Source: Bradyrhizobium sp. SRL28
Lineage (GTDB): Bacteria; Pseudomonadota; Alphaproteobacteria; Rhizobiales; Xanthobacteraceae
Assembly: GCF_018596315.1 (NCBI RefSeq)
Contig: NZ_JAHEAG010000002.1
Location: forward strand, 372,001-436,000
Direction of reading: 5' to 3'
Length of the DNA stretch: 64,000 bases
The notes under the pieces are model-generated. The model searched no databases. It saw only the letters and a program-made list of their open reading frames with translations, and had not been told where the DNA came from. The stretch's first letter is position 1. Every line of letters begins with the position of its first letter. This document shows, one piece after another, positions 36,504 to 44,949 of the stretch. Both the position numbers and the translations under genes were made by a program.

Positions 36504-36828
36504 GATCCCGTCTGAGACTTTTGAGCGCATGGCTTCCAGAAGCTCCTGCCTCTTTCTCGGCCCTCGGCAGCCAGCGCCATACACCCAGGATGTTGATGAG
36601 AAGCCCTCAACATCGAAAATATTGCCCGAAAACATTTGCGCTCTCTCCGGACGCCCCTTTAGGGTGTCCGGTAAGATCGCGCGAGCAAGGGACATGTTCC
36701 TCCGGCACGATACACTGGTCCGAGCCGAGGATGGCTCAGCGCCGTGCTAATCCCGACGAAAGTGCCGCTTAGGAACCGGTTAGCAAATGGCGCATTTATA
36801 AGCCGATAGCTTCTAAAGGAATTTGAGT
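36504..36828. other. Intergenic stretch before DUF2934 gene
   Basis: A minus-strand open frame continues upstream of the DUF72 remnant to 36695 but shows no family features. A hairpin GGACGCCC-CTTTA-GGGTGTCC lies at 36649-36669 without a T-run. The EcfG-like sequence at 36772-36796 belongs to the following gene. Confidence 0.4.
36772..36796 (+). promoter_or_regulatory. EcfG-like promoter, imperfect (GGAAC-N16-CATT)
   Basis: 33 bases before the DUF2934 start at 36829. It has the same one-base deviation (CATT for CGTT) and 16-base spacer as the sequence before the BrkB-type gene. Confidence 0.4.
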
Positions 36829-36999
36829 ATGAGTCATCCGACAGAGCACGAAGTTCGCGTGCGTGCTTTCGAGTTGTGGCACGACGCGGGCGAACCTGAT
36901 GGCCAAATGGATACGTTCTGGTATCTCGCGGAAAAAGAGCTTCTTGAGCGAAAAGCAGATGAAAGCCCGCCTGAAGCACCCGGCATTGTGCCCGGCTAG
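36829..36999 (+). CDS. DUF2934 domain protein, 56 residues
   Basis: Family pattern: MSHPTEHEVRVRAFELWHDAGEPDG, then a F/Y-W-x-x-AE motif (FWYLAEKELLE). AAAGGA precedes the ATG. One of three DUF2934 genes in the window (also 52996 and 56089). Function unknown; in rhizobia such proteins commonly accompany stress genes. The basic protein at 37045 and the gsp26-like gene follow on the same strand. Confidence 0.85.
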   Translation: MSHPTEHEVRVRAFELWHDAGEPDGQMDTFWYLAEKELLERKADESPPEAPGIVPG

Positions 37000-37044
37000 G
37001 TGGGACGAATAGCATCGTCACTCATATCTCGGCACAAAGGACAG

Positions 37045-37260
37045 ATGGCTCGTAAACCGCCCTGGAAGAAAGCCAATCCCCGCAAGGCCAAGGGGAAAAA
37101 ATCTAAGAAACTGTCGCCCGCCAAAAAAGCTGCCGCGAAACGTTCGGCTAAAAAGGCAGACCGGAAATATCCGAGCCTTGTCGACAACATGCGTGCGGCA
37201 TCTGGCAGAAGAAAGAAAACGAAAAAGTCCCGGAAGAAGTCGGCAAAACGCAAGCGTTAG
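37045..37260 (+). CDS. Small lysine-rich basic protein, 71 residues
   Basis: Starts MARKPPWKKANPRKAKGKK after AAAGGA; a longer frame from 37000 lacks a ribosome site. About half the residues are Lys, Arg or Ala, with the short non-basic core RKYPSLVDNMRAASG. Composition suggests nucleic-acid binding (histone-like tail), an inference only. The next gene begins five bases after its stop. Confidence 0.7.
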   Translation: MARKPPWKKANPRKAKGKKSKKLSPAKKAAAKRSAKKADRKYPSLVDNMRAASGRRKKTKKSRKKSAKRKR

Positions 37261-37265
37261 GAAGC

Positions 37266-37709
37266 ATGGAAATGACTGCAGAAAAACTGGCGCTCACGGC
37301 GGTTTCTGAAAAGATGAGCGGCATCGACGTCGCCATCCTATCAACGCATGGACAGGGCGAAGAGATCGTAAGCCGCCCAATGAGCAATAACGGAGACGTC
37401 GAATATGACGGCACCTCGTATTTCTTCTCCTACGACGGTGCGCAATGCGTTTCAGACATCGAGCGCAATTCGAAAGTGGCGCTCGGCTACTCTACGGAAG
37501 GCGGTCTATTTACCGGAGCCGTCTATATTGCGGTCGAGGGCAGCGCGGAACTTATCCGCGACAAGGCGGCCTTTGCGCAGCACTGGACGCCCGATCTCGA
37601 CAAGTGGTTCGACAAGGGCATCGACACGCCCGGCCTGGTTCTTCTTAAGGTCCGCGCGACTCGCATCAAGGTGTGGGAGCGAAACGAAGAACAGGAATTG
37701 ATCCTCTAA
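37266..37709 (+). CDS. Pyridoxamine 5'-phosphate oxidase-like general stress protein (gsp26 type)
   Basis: 147 residues with the split-barrel flavin-binding fold of the 'general stress protein 26' group: VAILSTHG.GEEIVSRPM at the start, YFFSYDG, KVALGYS and VEGSAELIRDKA. Such proteins bind FMN or related cofactors; the reaction is undefined. An alternative ATG is at 37272. It is the third gene of a probable DUF2934/basic protein/gsp26 unit. Confidence 0.85.
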   Translation: MEMTAEKLALTAVSEKMSGIDVAILSTHGQGEEIVSRPMSNNGDVEYDGTSYFFSYDGAQCVSDIERNSKVALGYSTEGGLFTGAVYIAVEGSAELIRDKAAFAQHWTPDLDKWFDKGIDTPGLVLLKVRATRIKVWERNEEQELIL

Positions 37710-37721
37710 CGGAAGGCCAGC

Positions 37722-37932
37722 ATAGATATCGCAGCATATGAAATCAGCGACCACGGAAAAGAATGGCGTATCCATCGTGATGGAAAGTCGGAAAACGTTT
37801 ACGCAACAAGGGGGTTGCGTTTGAGGCGGCAGTCGCGGCGGCTTCTCTGGCCATGAGAGCGGGCCATGAGATTAAGATTTCCGAGTCGGCTGCAGATGCT
37901 GCAAACGTATCTTATCAGGGTCTTAAAGGCAT
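37722..37932 (+). pseudogene. Small hypothetical gene broken by frameshift at a G5 run
   Basis: 'DIAAYEISDHGKEWRIHRDG' and KSENVYATR are read in one frame up to the run GGGGG (about 37809-37813); the sense resumes in another frame as 'AFEAAVAAASLAMRAGHEIK' to about 37932. The expected start codon position reads ATA (37722), which may be a decayed ATG. The family resembles short DUF2188-like proteins, but I am not certain of the name. Confidence 0.6.
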
Positions 37933-37961
37933 GAGCCGGGTATCGACGCTGCCGAAAAGCG

Positions 37962-38459
37962 TCACAAATTTCTCCGTTTCAGGACACTCAGCCGTCCATC
38001 GCCCTCAAGTGTTGCCAACTTGATATCTCCGAAGTTCACGACCGACTGCTCGCGCAACTGCGACTTCAGTTCATCTTCGGTAATCATTTCCTTGCGCAGA
38101 TTTTGCGGGATTATCTTGCCGTCACGAATGAGCGTCAGGCTCGGAGGGGTCAGATAGGGCCGCGTCGCCGGGAAGCGCCAAGCGACCCAATCCAGAGAAT
38201 ACTCCCACGCAACGATCGTAAGAACGAGCGCGAGTCCTTCCGTGACCGAGCTATAATCCTTTCCAAGGCCGTTCTGCGCGGCGTCCGCGATCAGCACGAT
38301 GACGAGAAGGTCGGCCGGCCCGAAATGTCCCGCTTGACGCCGCGCCATAAAGCGCAGAATCATGAACAGCCCGAGATACATGAGGCTTCCACGGACAAAG
38401 ATCTCTGCAAGACCGATTGCCGGCACGAAGATGGAATTCCAGTTGATGGACAGGTCCAT
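37962..38459 (-). CDS. DUF421 (YetF-like) membrane protein
   Basis: 165 residues: three N-terminal membrane segments, then the cytoplasmic DUF421 domain with the PPSLTLIRDGKIIPQNLRKE motif and the ending 'LREQSVVNFGDIKLATLEGDG'. Homologues such as YetF/YkjA are spore or stress associated in Firmicutes; the role here is unknown. Single gene on the minus strand. Confidence 0.88.
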   Translation of the reverse strand: MDLSINWNSIFVPAIGLAEIFVRGSLMYLGLFMILRFMARRQAGHFGPADLLVIVLIADAAQNGLGKDYSSVTEGLALVLTIVAWEYSLDWVAWRFPATRPYLTPPSLTLIRDGKIIPQNLRKEMITEDELKSQLREQSVVNFGDIKLATLEGDGRLSVLKRRNL

Positions 38460-38528
38460 GGCATACTCCTTAAATTTGTTTCGTCTCAGGGCGGCCTAAA
38501 CATCAAACGATCAACTCCCGAAACCGGT

Positions 38529-39001
38529 TCAGCTGTAGGCGAGCATTGCCTCCAGGCGGTCCATAAAAACAGCTTGCCCCTTCAAAATCTTCGTGCGCGC
38601 CTCGGCAATTCCAAACCATCCGGCACGGTCGAGTTCGGGAAATGGCTGCTTCCGTCCGGACTTCAACGGCCACTCCATCTCGAACACGTTGCTCTTGAGT
38701 AAAGCCGCGTCGCAGTCGTCTTCCACCGCTCAGACATGGACGATCTTGCCTCCTGGCTGCTTCGACGCACCGAGCGGAAGGAACTTTCCGAGCGGTCTGT
38801 ATCCGGTCTCTTCCGCGAACTCGCGCTTTGCGGCAGCGAGGGGCGACTGGCCTTCGCCAATCAGGCCTTTGGCTATCGACCACGATCCCAGGTCTTTGTT
38901 GCGCCAGAACGGGCCTCCTGGATGACCGAGCAGAACCTGCCAGCTGTACGGCGGTAGAGCAAAAGTCCCGCGCTTCGTTTACTTGCTGCAGCTATTCTCA
39001 T
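38529..39001 (-). pseudogene. NUDIX hydrolase pseudogene (frameshift and TGG-to-TGA)
   Basis: Starts at an ATG (39001) as MRIAAASKRSAGLLLYRRTAG, shifts frame, then continues VLLGHPGGPFWRNKDLGSWS and the NUDIX box GLIGEGQSPLAAAKREFAEE up to KIVHV. A TGA stands where homologues have Trp, followed by AVEDDCDA and a normal C-terminus to 38529. The first Glu of the NUDIX box (G-x5-E) is also Gln. Both lesions and the box change point to loss of function. Confidence 0.85.
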
Positions 39002-39223
39002 TTTCGCACGCTATGCCGCATGGCGCGCGGTTTGCCGCCTGCGCTGCAGATAACGCAGGAGTTTCGCGATCGGCCATTTCATTGAGGACGTGGGCCGGAG
39101 GCACGCCGCCTTGCGGGCCATTTCGACGTCTATCGAATTTGCACGGGGTTGCTGCGGGCCAGCTCGTTCAGACGCCGAGGCGCAGCGATTGCTGCTTGCC
39201 GTCGTCGTTCATTCACGTCACCA

Positions 39224-39247
39224 ATCACCGCCAATTTTGGTGGTGAT
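39224..39247. repeat. 11-bp inverted repeat downstream of the helicase
   Basis: ATCACCGCCAA-TT-TTGGTGGTGAT pairs at 10 of 11 positions. It lies 42 bases past the helicase stop on its strand but has no T-run, so it is a possible factor-assisted 3' end rather than an intrinsic terminator. The rest of 39002-39288 shows no gene. Confidence 0.4.
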
Positions 39248-39288
39248 CGAATAGGGATTGCACACGGTTGTCTCTCAGTGTCTCCCGT

Positions 39289-41352
39289 CTATCGCCACAT
39301 TCCGCGCATGCGGGCCCCAATATCCACCTTGGGTCCCTGGCCGTGGGTGCGTGCCGCGGTACCGGCAGGTAAAACTGGCCAAGCCGTGCGCTCAAATAGT
39401 CCGAGCAGTTTTTCGGGAATGAAGCGCGTCCTGGAGGCATAGAGATGGCGGTCGCCCTGCGCGTGCTGGCCGTGCACAAAGAAGCGCTGCGGCACGATCA
39501 GATGAAGGTCGTCCTTTGCCCGGGTCATGGCGACATAGAGCAGGCGACGTTCCTCCTCGATCTCGGCCGAGGTGCCGGCACCGAGGTCAGAAGGCATGCA
39601 GCCGTCAACGACATTGAGTAGATAGACCGATTTCCACTCTTGGCCCTTTGCGGAGTGGATTGTCGACAGGATCAGGTAATCCTCGTCGAGTAGAGGCACG
39701 CCAGCCTGGTCGCTGGTCGCGTCGGGTGGATCCAACGTGAGCTCGGTGAGGAAGCGTTCGCGCGAAGAATACCCGCAGGCGATTTGCTCCAGCTGGATCA
39801 AGTCAGCCAGCCGGGTCTCGGCATCCTCATGAATGCGGTTGAGATGCGGTTCGTACCATAGGCGGGCACGCTCCAGGTCGACGGGCCATTCCGAATATTG
39901 GAGGTTGCCCAAGGTCTCGACAAAGCCGTTCCAGTCGTCGCCGGAGCGCGGCGGCGTCGGTATGCTCGCGAGCACCGCGATGGGGTCGGCGGCCTCCGCC
40001 ATACGGTCGAGCACGCGCTGCGCGGTTGCGGATCCGATGCCGGGCAGCAAATGCAGCAGCCGGAAGCCCGCGACGCGATCGCGCGGATTTTCGACAAACC
40101 GCAGCAACGCCAGCATGTCCTTGATATGAGAAGCGTCGAGAAATTTCAGCCCACCGAATTTTACGAACGGGATGTTTCGGCGGGTAAGTTCGATTTCGAG
40201 CGGACCGCTGTGGCTTGAAGTGCGGAACAGAACGGCCTGCTCTTTCAGGAGCGTGCCGGATTCGCGATGCTCTAAGATGCGCTCGACAATAAAACGTGCC
40301 TGATCGGCCTCGTCGCGGACGGTGACGAGTTGCGGCTTCGCTGTCGAGGTGCGCTCGGTCCAGAGGTTCTTGGTAAAGCGTTCCTTGGCAAGCCCGATAA
40401 CGCCATTCGCCGCGGCCAGAACCGTTTGCGTCGAGCGATAGTTACGGTCGAGCGTAATGATATGCGCGGGCGGCGAGAACTGATCGGGAAAGTCGAGGAT
40501 GTTCCGCACGGTCGCGGCACGGAACGAATAGATCGATTGAGCGTCGTCGCCGACGACCGTCAGGCCTCGGCCTCCGGGCTTAAGCGCCAACAGGATCGAC
40601 GACTGTAGGCGATTTGTGTCCTGATACTCGTCGACGAGGACGTGATCGAAGCGGCCACCGATGTCGTCCGCGAGGGTGGGATCCGCGACCATCTGCGCCC
40701 AATAGAGCAGGAGGTCGTCGTAATCGAGCACGTTTTGCTTCTGCTTGGCTTCCACATAGGCCGCGAACAGATCCTTGAGTTCCGCCGCCCACCCGGAGCA
40801 CCACGGATACGATGTGCCGATTACCTGCTCGATCTGCATCTCGGCGTTGACGCAGCGTGAATAGATGGAAAGGCAGGTGCCTTTCGTCGGGAAGCGGCTT
40901 TCTGTCTTCGAGAAGCCTGCCTCATGCCGGACCAAGTTCATTAGGTCGGCGGAGTCTTCGCGGTCGTGTATCGTGAAGGCGGAGTCCAAGCCGATCTGTT
41001 CGGCGTACTCGCGCAGCAGCCGGGCGCCGATGCCGTGGTAAGTTCCAGCCCAGGTCAGCGCGTCCGTCATGACGCCGGCGTTGTCGCCCATCACCTTGCG
41101 CGCGATCCGCTCGACCCGCCTGGTCATCTCTGAGGCAGCACGCCGCGAAAACGTCATCAGCAGGATTCGGCGCGGGTCGGCGCCCTGGACGATCAGATGG
41201 GCAACCCGATGGGCGAGGGTATTGGTCTTTCCAGATCCCGCTCCAGCGATCACCAGTAGCGGCGACGCTGCACATCCGCCCGCAGACCCGTGCTCGACCG
41301 CTTGCCGCTGTTCGGGATTGAGGGTCTGGAGGTAGGCGGATGCCGTCTGCAT
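39289..41352 (-). CDS. UvrD/Rep-type ATP-dependent DNA helicase (SF1A)
   Basis: 687 residues from ATG 41352; a TTG at 41412 would add 20. Motifs in order: Q-motif LNPEQRQAV, Walker A AGAGSGKT (36-43), motif Ia region ILLMTFSRRAASEM, motif II VDEYQDTN, motif III VGDDAQSIYSFRAA, motif IV 'LDRNYRSTQTVL', motif V 'LSTIHSAKGQEWKSVYLL' and motif VI EEERRLLYVAMTRAK. A 3'-5' helicase for repair or replication restart. Shorter than classical UvrD at the C-terminus, as in several rhizobial paralogues. Confidence 0.93.
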   Translation of the reverse strand: MQTASAYLQTLNPEQRQAVEHGSAGGCAASPLLVIAGAGSGKTNTLAHRVAHLIVQGADPRRILLMTFSRRAASEMTRRVERIARKVMGDNAGVMTDALTWAGTYHGIGARLLREYAEQIGLDSAFTIHDREDSADLMNLVRHEAGFSKTESRFPTKGTCLSIYSRCVNAEMQIEQVIGTSYPWCSGWAAELKDLFAAYVEAKQKQNVLDYDDLLLYWAQMVADPTLADDIGGRFDHVLVDEYQDTNRLQSSILLALKPGGRGLTVVGDDAQSIYSFRAATVRNILDFPDQFSPPAHIITLDRNYRSTQTVLAAANGVIGLAKERFTKNLWTERTSTAKPQLVTVRDEADQARFIVERILEHRESGTLLKEQAVLFRTSSHSGPLEIELTRRNIPFVKFGGLKFLDASHIKDMLALLRFVENPRDRVAGFRLLHLLPGIGSATAQRVLDRMAEAADPIAVLASIPTPPRSGDDWNGFVETLGNLQYSEWPVDLERARLWYEPHLNRIHEDAETRLADLIQLEQIACGYSSRERFLTELTLDPPDATSDQAGVPLLDEDYLILSTIHSAKGQEWKSVYLLNVVDGCMPSDLGAGTSAEIEEERRLLYVAMTRAKDDLHLIVPQRFFVHGQHAQGDRHLYASRTRFIPEKLLGLFERTAWPVLPAGTAARTHGQGPKVDIGARMRGMWR

Positions 41353-41739
41353 CTTGGGTGTCCATTCATTGTCGAAGCAAACGACGGTCGATGATTCCTG
41401 CTGGGGCCGCAACCTGGACTTCCGCCTGGGTTATGGCGCGGCTGCCAAGCAAGCTGAGCAAGGCCGCTGCTGGGCGCCGCCCGGTCTTGGCGCATTTCCG
41501 GCTGGAGATGGCTGGCGAGATCGCCCGCAGGTGATCGGCGGGTTCACGGTGGCCTGCGGCAGCTCTCAAGCTGGTGGCCCCGCACCGCGCAGAACCACCA
41601 CCGGTGGCTCGATAGATGGAAGCACACAGGCCGCAGCGGGACGGCATAAAAAACCAACCCTTTAATGAAATCCGGAACAACCGGCATAAAGAGCAGATCG
41701 AGCGCGCCATCAAGGCCGGGCCAGGCCCCGGTACGAACG
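41353..41739. other. Stretch without a recognisable gene
   Basis: Several overlapping open frames exist on both strands because of high GC, but none shows family motifs, a ribosome site or a consistent start. The 3' end adjoins the BrkB remnant, so this may be decayed sequence. Confidence 0.4.
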
Positions 41740-41967
41740 GCAATAGCGGACCGCGGCCCGTTGGCGCTGAGTTCCAGACAAGTCGTTTGGTACCTCGGTC
41801 AGGCAGCTCCGAGCTCGACCTATGGCGCCGCGGGTGCGCTGATCGTCCTGATGTTCTGGGTCTACTACTCCGCGCAGACCCTCCTGTTCGGCGCCGAACT
41901 GACGAAGGCGCTCGATGACGCGCGCAATCCCGCAGCGCGCGAGGGAGCATTAGGAACCATTCAATAG
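41740..41967 (+). pseudogene. C-terminal fragment of a YihY/BrkB gene
   Basis: Encodes VWYLGQAAPSSTYGAAGAL, then LFGAELTKALDDAR and a short tail to TAG 41967. It is a clear relative of the C-terminus of the intact protein at 32352 (GWYLGTTAASSGYGAAGAL, LFGAELTRA). Sequence upstream of about 41780 has no matching membrane segments, so only the last sixth of the gene survives. It abuts the promoter of the DUF3618 operon. Confidence 0.75.
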
Positions 41968-41977
41968 TGCCTGAGTT
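41953..41977 (+). promoter_or_regulatory. EcfG-like promoter, imperfect (GGAAC-N16-AGTT)
   Basis: 39 bases before the start of the LEA-like operon at 42016, overlapping the end of the BrkB remnant. -35 exact, -10 with one mismatch to CGTT. Confidence 0.35.
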
Positions 41978-42015
41978 CGTTCTCAAAACAACACGAACGC
42001 ACAGGCGGTTAGGAC

Positions 42016-43047
42016 ATGACACGATCCGTGGAGGAGCTACGACGGGACTCCGAGCAAAGCCGCGCGCAGCTTGCGGCAACCGTCGACCGATTGAGAGAAC
42101 AGATCGCCGATACCGCAGAGGACATCCGCTACAAGGTCTCTCCGGAGAACATCAAGGCTGAGGTAAGCGGCTTCATCAGTCACAAAACCCACGGCTGGCT
42201 GGATGCGCTGAAGCAACAAGCCATGGATAATCCGATGCAGGCAATCGCCGCCGGCGCCGCGATCGCCGTGCCCGCGCTGCGTCTGGCCCGCGGCTTCCCA
42301 CTGCCGCTCTTGATGATCGGCGCCGGCCTTGCCCTGAGTTCAAAGACCATTCGCGATCGCGCGGCGGAAGCGGCAGCACCGGGAATTGAGAAGGCGAGGG
42401 AGGTCATCGACGACAACGTGGAACGCGCGCAATCCTTTGGCGATGGCATGCATAAAGCGATGTCCCATGCCGAGCGTCAAGCCGCTGGTATGGCCAATGA
42501 AGCGCAGGAAACTGCGGGCGGAATGGCAGATGCCGCAAGCGGAGTGGCGAGCGATCTACGGGATCGCGCAGCGCAGACCGCTGATGCCGTCAGTAACAGG
42601 GTCCGGGCCGGCGTGGATGCGGCTTCGGAGATGGCCAAAGAGCAGATGGAGCGTGTTCGCTCGACTGCGACGAACGCGGCGTCGGCAGCTCCCGCGACTG
42701 CAAGCAAGTTGATCCGGGACAACGCTGTATTGATCGGTGGCCTCGGTGTGGCGATCGGTGCGATCCTTGCTGCTTCCCTTCCGAGCACCAGGGCTGAAGC
42801 AAGCGTCATCGGCAGTACCAGCGACCGGGTCAAACGGGCCGCCGGCACCGCGGCTCAATCCGGATTTGAGGCGGCCAAGGACACGGTGCTGTCGGCGGCG
42901 GACGCCGCGGCCAAACGCGTTTCCGAGGCCGACCTCGGCGGGCACGCCAGCCGCATTACCGAGGACGTGACCGAACGACTCAAAGAGGTGGCCGAGGACG
43001 TCGTGACGACGGCCTTCGATCCTTCCCGAAACCCGACAGCTAAATAG
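42016..43047 (+). CDS. DUF3618-containing, LEA-like membrane-associated protein
   Basis: 343 residues. The N-terminal about 50 residues (SVEELRRDSEQSRAQLAATV then DRLREQIADTAEDIR) match DUF3618. Hydrophobic stretches at about 74-115 and 'VLIGGLGVAIGAILAASLP' flank long Ala-rich amphipathic helices (AAERQ/ASGVASDLRDRAAQTAD type) like late-embryogenesis-abundant proteins. It heads a four-gene plus-strand unit with 8-base gaps or overlaps. Likely an envelope or desiccation-protection protein; inference from composition. Confidence 0.8.
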   Translation: MTRSVEELRRDSEQSRAQLAATVDRLREQIADTAEDIRYKVSPENIKAEVSGFISHKTHGWLDALKQQAMDNPMQAIAAGAAIAVPALRLARGFPLPLLMIGAGLALSSKTIRDRAAEAAAPGIEKAREVIDDNVERAQSFGDGMHKAMSHAERQAAGMANEAQETAGGMADAASGVASDLRDRAAQTADAVSNRVRAGVDAASEMAKEQMERVRSTATNAASAAPATASKLIRDNAVLIGGLGVAIGAILAASLPSTRAEASVIGSTSDRVKRAAGTAAQSGFEAAKDTVLSAADAAAKRVSEADLGGHASRITEDVTERLKEVAEDVVTTAFDPSRNPTAK

Positions 43048-43055
43048 AGGCCGCC

Positions 43056-43694
43056 ATGAGCGATATGGATCTCAATACCCGCAATAAGAATTTTTCCCAG
43101 AGCCAGAATACCGGCTCGTCCCAGAACCTGAAGGACCAGGTGGCGGATGCCGGCGCTGAAATCAAACAGCGCGCCGGCGACGTACTGAGGGCGTCGACGG
43201 ACACCGCCCGCGACAAATTCAAGGAGGCGGCCGATGCCGCCAAGGAGGCTGCGGCCGGAGCTGCGGATCGTTTCCAGGATCAGGCTCGCGAGCAACAGCG
43301 CTCGGGCGCCGATTTCGTCGGCCGCTTCGCCGGCAATATCAGGGATGCTGCACGCGCATTCGAAAATGACGTGCCGTTCGCAGCCCGCGGCATCAATTCG
43401 GCGGCCGAATATGTCGACGACGCGGCGGAAAAAATCCGCAACGGAAGCTTCCGCGATCTCGTCGATGGCGCGACGGATTTTGCCAAGCGGCAGCCTGCGG
43501 CCTTTCTGGGTCTGTCGGTGCTGGCCGGTTTCGCCGCTGTCCGCTTCCTGAAGGCGTCGGGAAGCCAGAGTTCTTCGGGCCAAGGCTCTTCGGGTCAACG
43601 CTCTTCATCATCGGACACGCCATCCTCCTACAGCCCGTCCTCCTACAACCCGTCATCCTACAGCTCGGGATCCTACAAAGGTGAGGCGTCATGA
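43056..43694 (+). CDS. Ala/Lys-rich LEA-like protein with Ser-Tyr repeat tail
   Basis: 212 residues. The central region repeats K/D-x-x-AADAAKEAAAGAADR-type amphipathic helix, followed by a short hydrophobic segment (AAFLGLSVLAGFAAVRFL). The C-terminus is low-complexity: SSGQGSSGQRS and then four PSSY units (TPSSYSPSSYNPSSYSSGSY). It resembles rhizobial 'nutrient-deprivation-induced' proteins. Its TGA overlaps the next ATG (43691-43694). Confidence 0.75.
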   Translation: MSDMDLNTRNKNFSQSQNTGSSQNLKDQVADAGAEIKQRAGDVLRASTDTARDKFKEAADAAKEAAAGAADRFQDQAREQQRSGADFVGRFAGNIRDAARAFENDVPFAARGINSAAEYVDDAAEKIRNGSFRDLVDGATDFAKRQPAAFLGLSVLAGFAAVRFLKASGSQSSSGQGSSGQRSSSSDTPSSYSPSSYNPSSYSSGSYKGEAS

Positions 43695-44086
43695 CCACCA
43701 AGACCGATCTTCGGGCGATCTCGCAGCTTCTCGGCGATGCGCTGTCGCAATTCGCAAAACTCTTTCAGAACGAGGTTGATCTCGCCAAAGCCGAATTCGG
43801 CGCGAAGGTTCAGCAAATCGGCGGCGCGGTCGGCCTCATTGCGGCCGGGGCAGTGCTGGTCATTCCCGCCATCGTCATGGCGCTGTTCGCGCTTTCCGCG
43901 GCCTTGATCGCCGGCGGATGGTCGCAGCCGGTCTCCTATCTGATCTCCGCGATCGTTGCCGCGGTGCTCGCAGGCATCCTGTTTGCGGTCGGCATGAACC
44001 GGCTCGACGCACGCCATCTGGCGCCGCGAGAAACGTTGCGTCAGCTCGAAAAGGACAAGGACACCGTGAAGGGAATGGTGCGATGA
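43691..44086 (+). CDS. Putative holin-superfamily / actinobacterial holin-X-like membrane protein
   Basis: 131 residues: an amphipathic N-terminus ('LLGDALSQFAKLFQNEVDLA' then KAEFGAK), two membrane helices (about 45-70 and 78-100) and a charged tail. This matches the Phage_holin_3_6 family, which is common on bacterial chromosomes without a phage. No lysis genes are nearby; an envelope-stress role with its LEA-like neighbours is more plausible. The ATG overlaps the previous stop and the TGA overlaps the next ATG. Confidence 0.85.
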   Translation: MTTKTDLRAISQLLGDALSQFAKLFQNEVDLAKAEFGAKVQQIGGAVGLIAAGAVLVIPAIVMALFALSAALIAGGWSQPVSYLISAIVAAVLAGILFAVGMNRLDARHLAPRETLRQLEKDKDTVKGMVR

Positions 44087-44820
44087 GCGGTTCACAAGGG
44101 AATTTTATAGATGGTCTGACCGCGGCTGCCCGGGAGAACCCGCTCGCCGCAGCCCTGATCGGAGGTGGCGCGCTGTGGCTGCTTATCGGCAGTAACAGGC
44201 TGAAGAACGCTGCCAGTTCGGTCGCCACAGCGGCCGAGCCGCTCGCCGATCTCGGCGCACGTGCACAGAGGTCGGCCGCCTCCGGCTGGGAGGATGCTTA
44301 CGGTTCCATGCGGAAAAACGCCTCCCGAATGCAGGACGAAGCCTCGCACGGCGTCAATGAAGCGGTCCAAAACGCCAGAACGGCCGCTTCCGATGCGATG
44401 TCAGGCGCGGCGGAAACGATGAGCGAGCGGTTCGACGAAGGCTTGGCCGGCGCCCGGGAAATGTTTGACCGGGTGGGCCGGGCGTTGCCGAGGAAAGAGA
44501 CCTTTATGCAGGCGCAGTCCTCGCTGTCCGACCTCCTGGAAAGGCAACCGCTGGTTCTCGGCGCCGTAGGCCTTGCGATCGGCGCGACAGTGGCCGGAGC
44601 GTTAGCTAAGTCGAGTCTCGAGGACGAGTGGGTCGGTGGCCTGAGCGACGGCCTGAAGGCGGACCTAAAGGAGCGTGCCGGGGCGGTGTCGCAAAGCGTC
44701 CGAGAGGCTTCCGATACGCTCAAGGCCGAGTTTGCGGACGCCGGTGCTGAATATGTCGACCGCGTTCAACAAGCTGGCCGGGATGCGCTCGACGCGGGCC
44801 GGGAGAAGCTACGACAGTAG
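44083..44820 (+). CDS. LEA-like membrane-anchored protein
   Basis: 245 residues from ATG 44083 (ATGA overlap with the holin-like gene). One hydrophobic segment near the start (ENPLAAALIGGGALWLLIGS), Ala-rich amphipathic helices in the middle, a second hydrophobic stretch ('PLVLGAVGLAIGATVAGALA') and a helical tail. The pattern NPLAAALIGGGALWLL recurs in paralogues in rhizobia. Last gene of the four-gene unit. Confidence 0.78.
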   Translation: MSGSQGNFIDGLTAAARENPLAAALIGGGALWLLIGSNRLKNAASSVATAAEPLADLGARAQRSAASGWEDAYGSMRKNASRMQDEASHGVNEAVQNARTAASDAMSGAAETMSERFDEGLAGAREMFDRVGRALPRKETFMQAQSSLSDLLERQPLVLGAVGLAIGATVAGALAKSSLEDEWVGGLSDGLKADLKERAGAVSQSVREASDTLKAEFADAGAEYVDRVQQAGRDALDAGREKLRQ

Positions 44821-44949
44821 CTTCTCTGATGCAAAAATCCGCTGATTCGATGGTAGTAGGACCCGCCGGTGTAATCCGGGGGGCCCCTTTCTTCACGCGA
44901 TTTCTGTCATCAATATGGAGGGCTTTTAGAATCAATGGGGAGGATGGAC
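44821..44949 (+). promoter_or_regulatory. Long 5' untranslated region of the cold-shock gene
   Basis: 129 bases between the LEA-like stop and the cold-shock start, unusually AT-rich in parts (TTTCTGTCATCAATATGGAG) and holding the dyad-rich GGACCCGCCGGTGTAATCCGG. Cold-shock genes often carry long structured leaders controlling translation at low temperature; this one is a candidate by position only. Confidence 0.3.

Noticed and set aside
43691..44086. Prophage signal from the holin-like gene
   Set aside because: No endolysin, capsid, tail or integrase genes nearby; this family is common on chromosomes outside phages.
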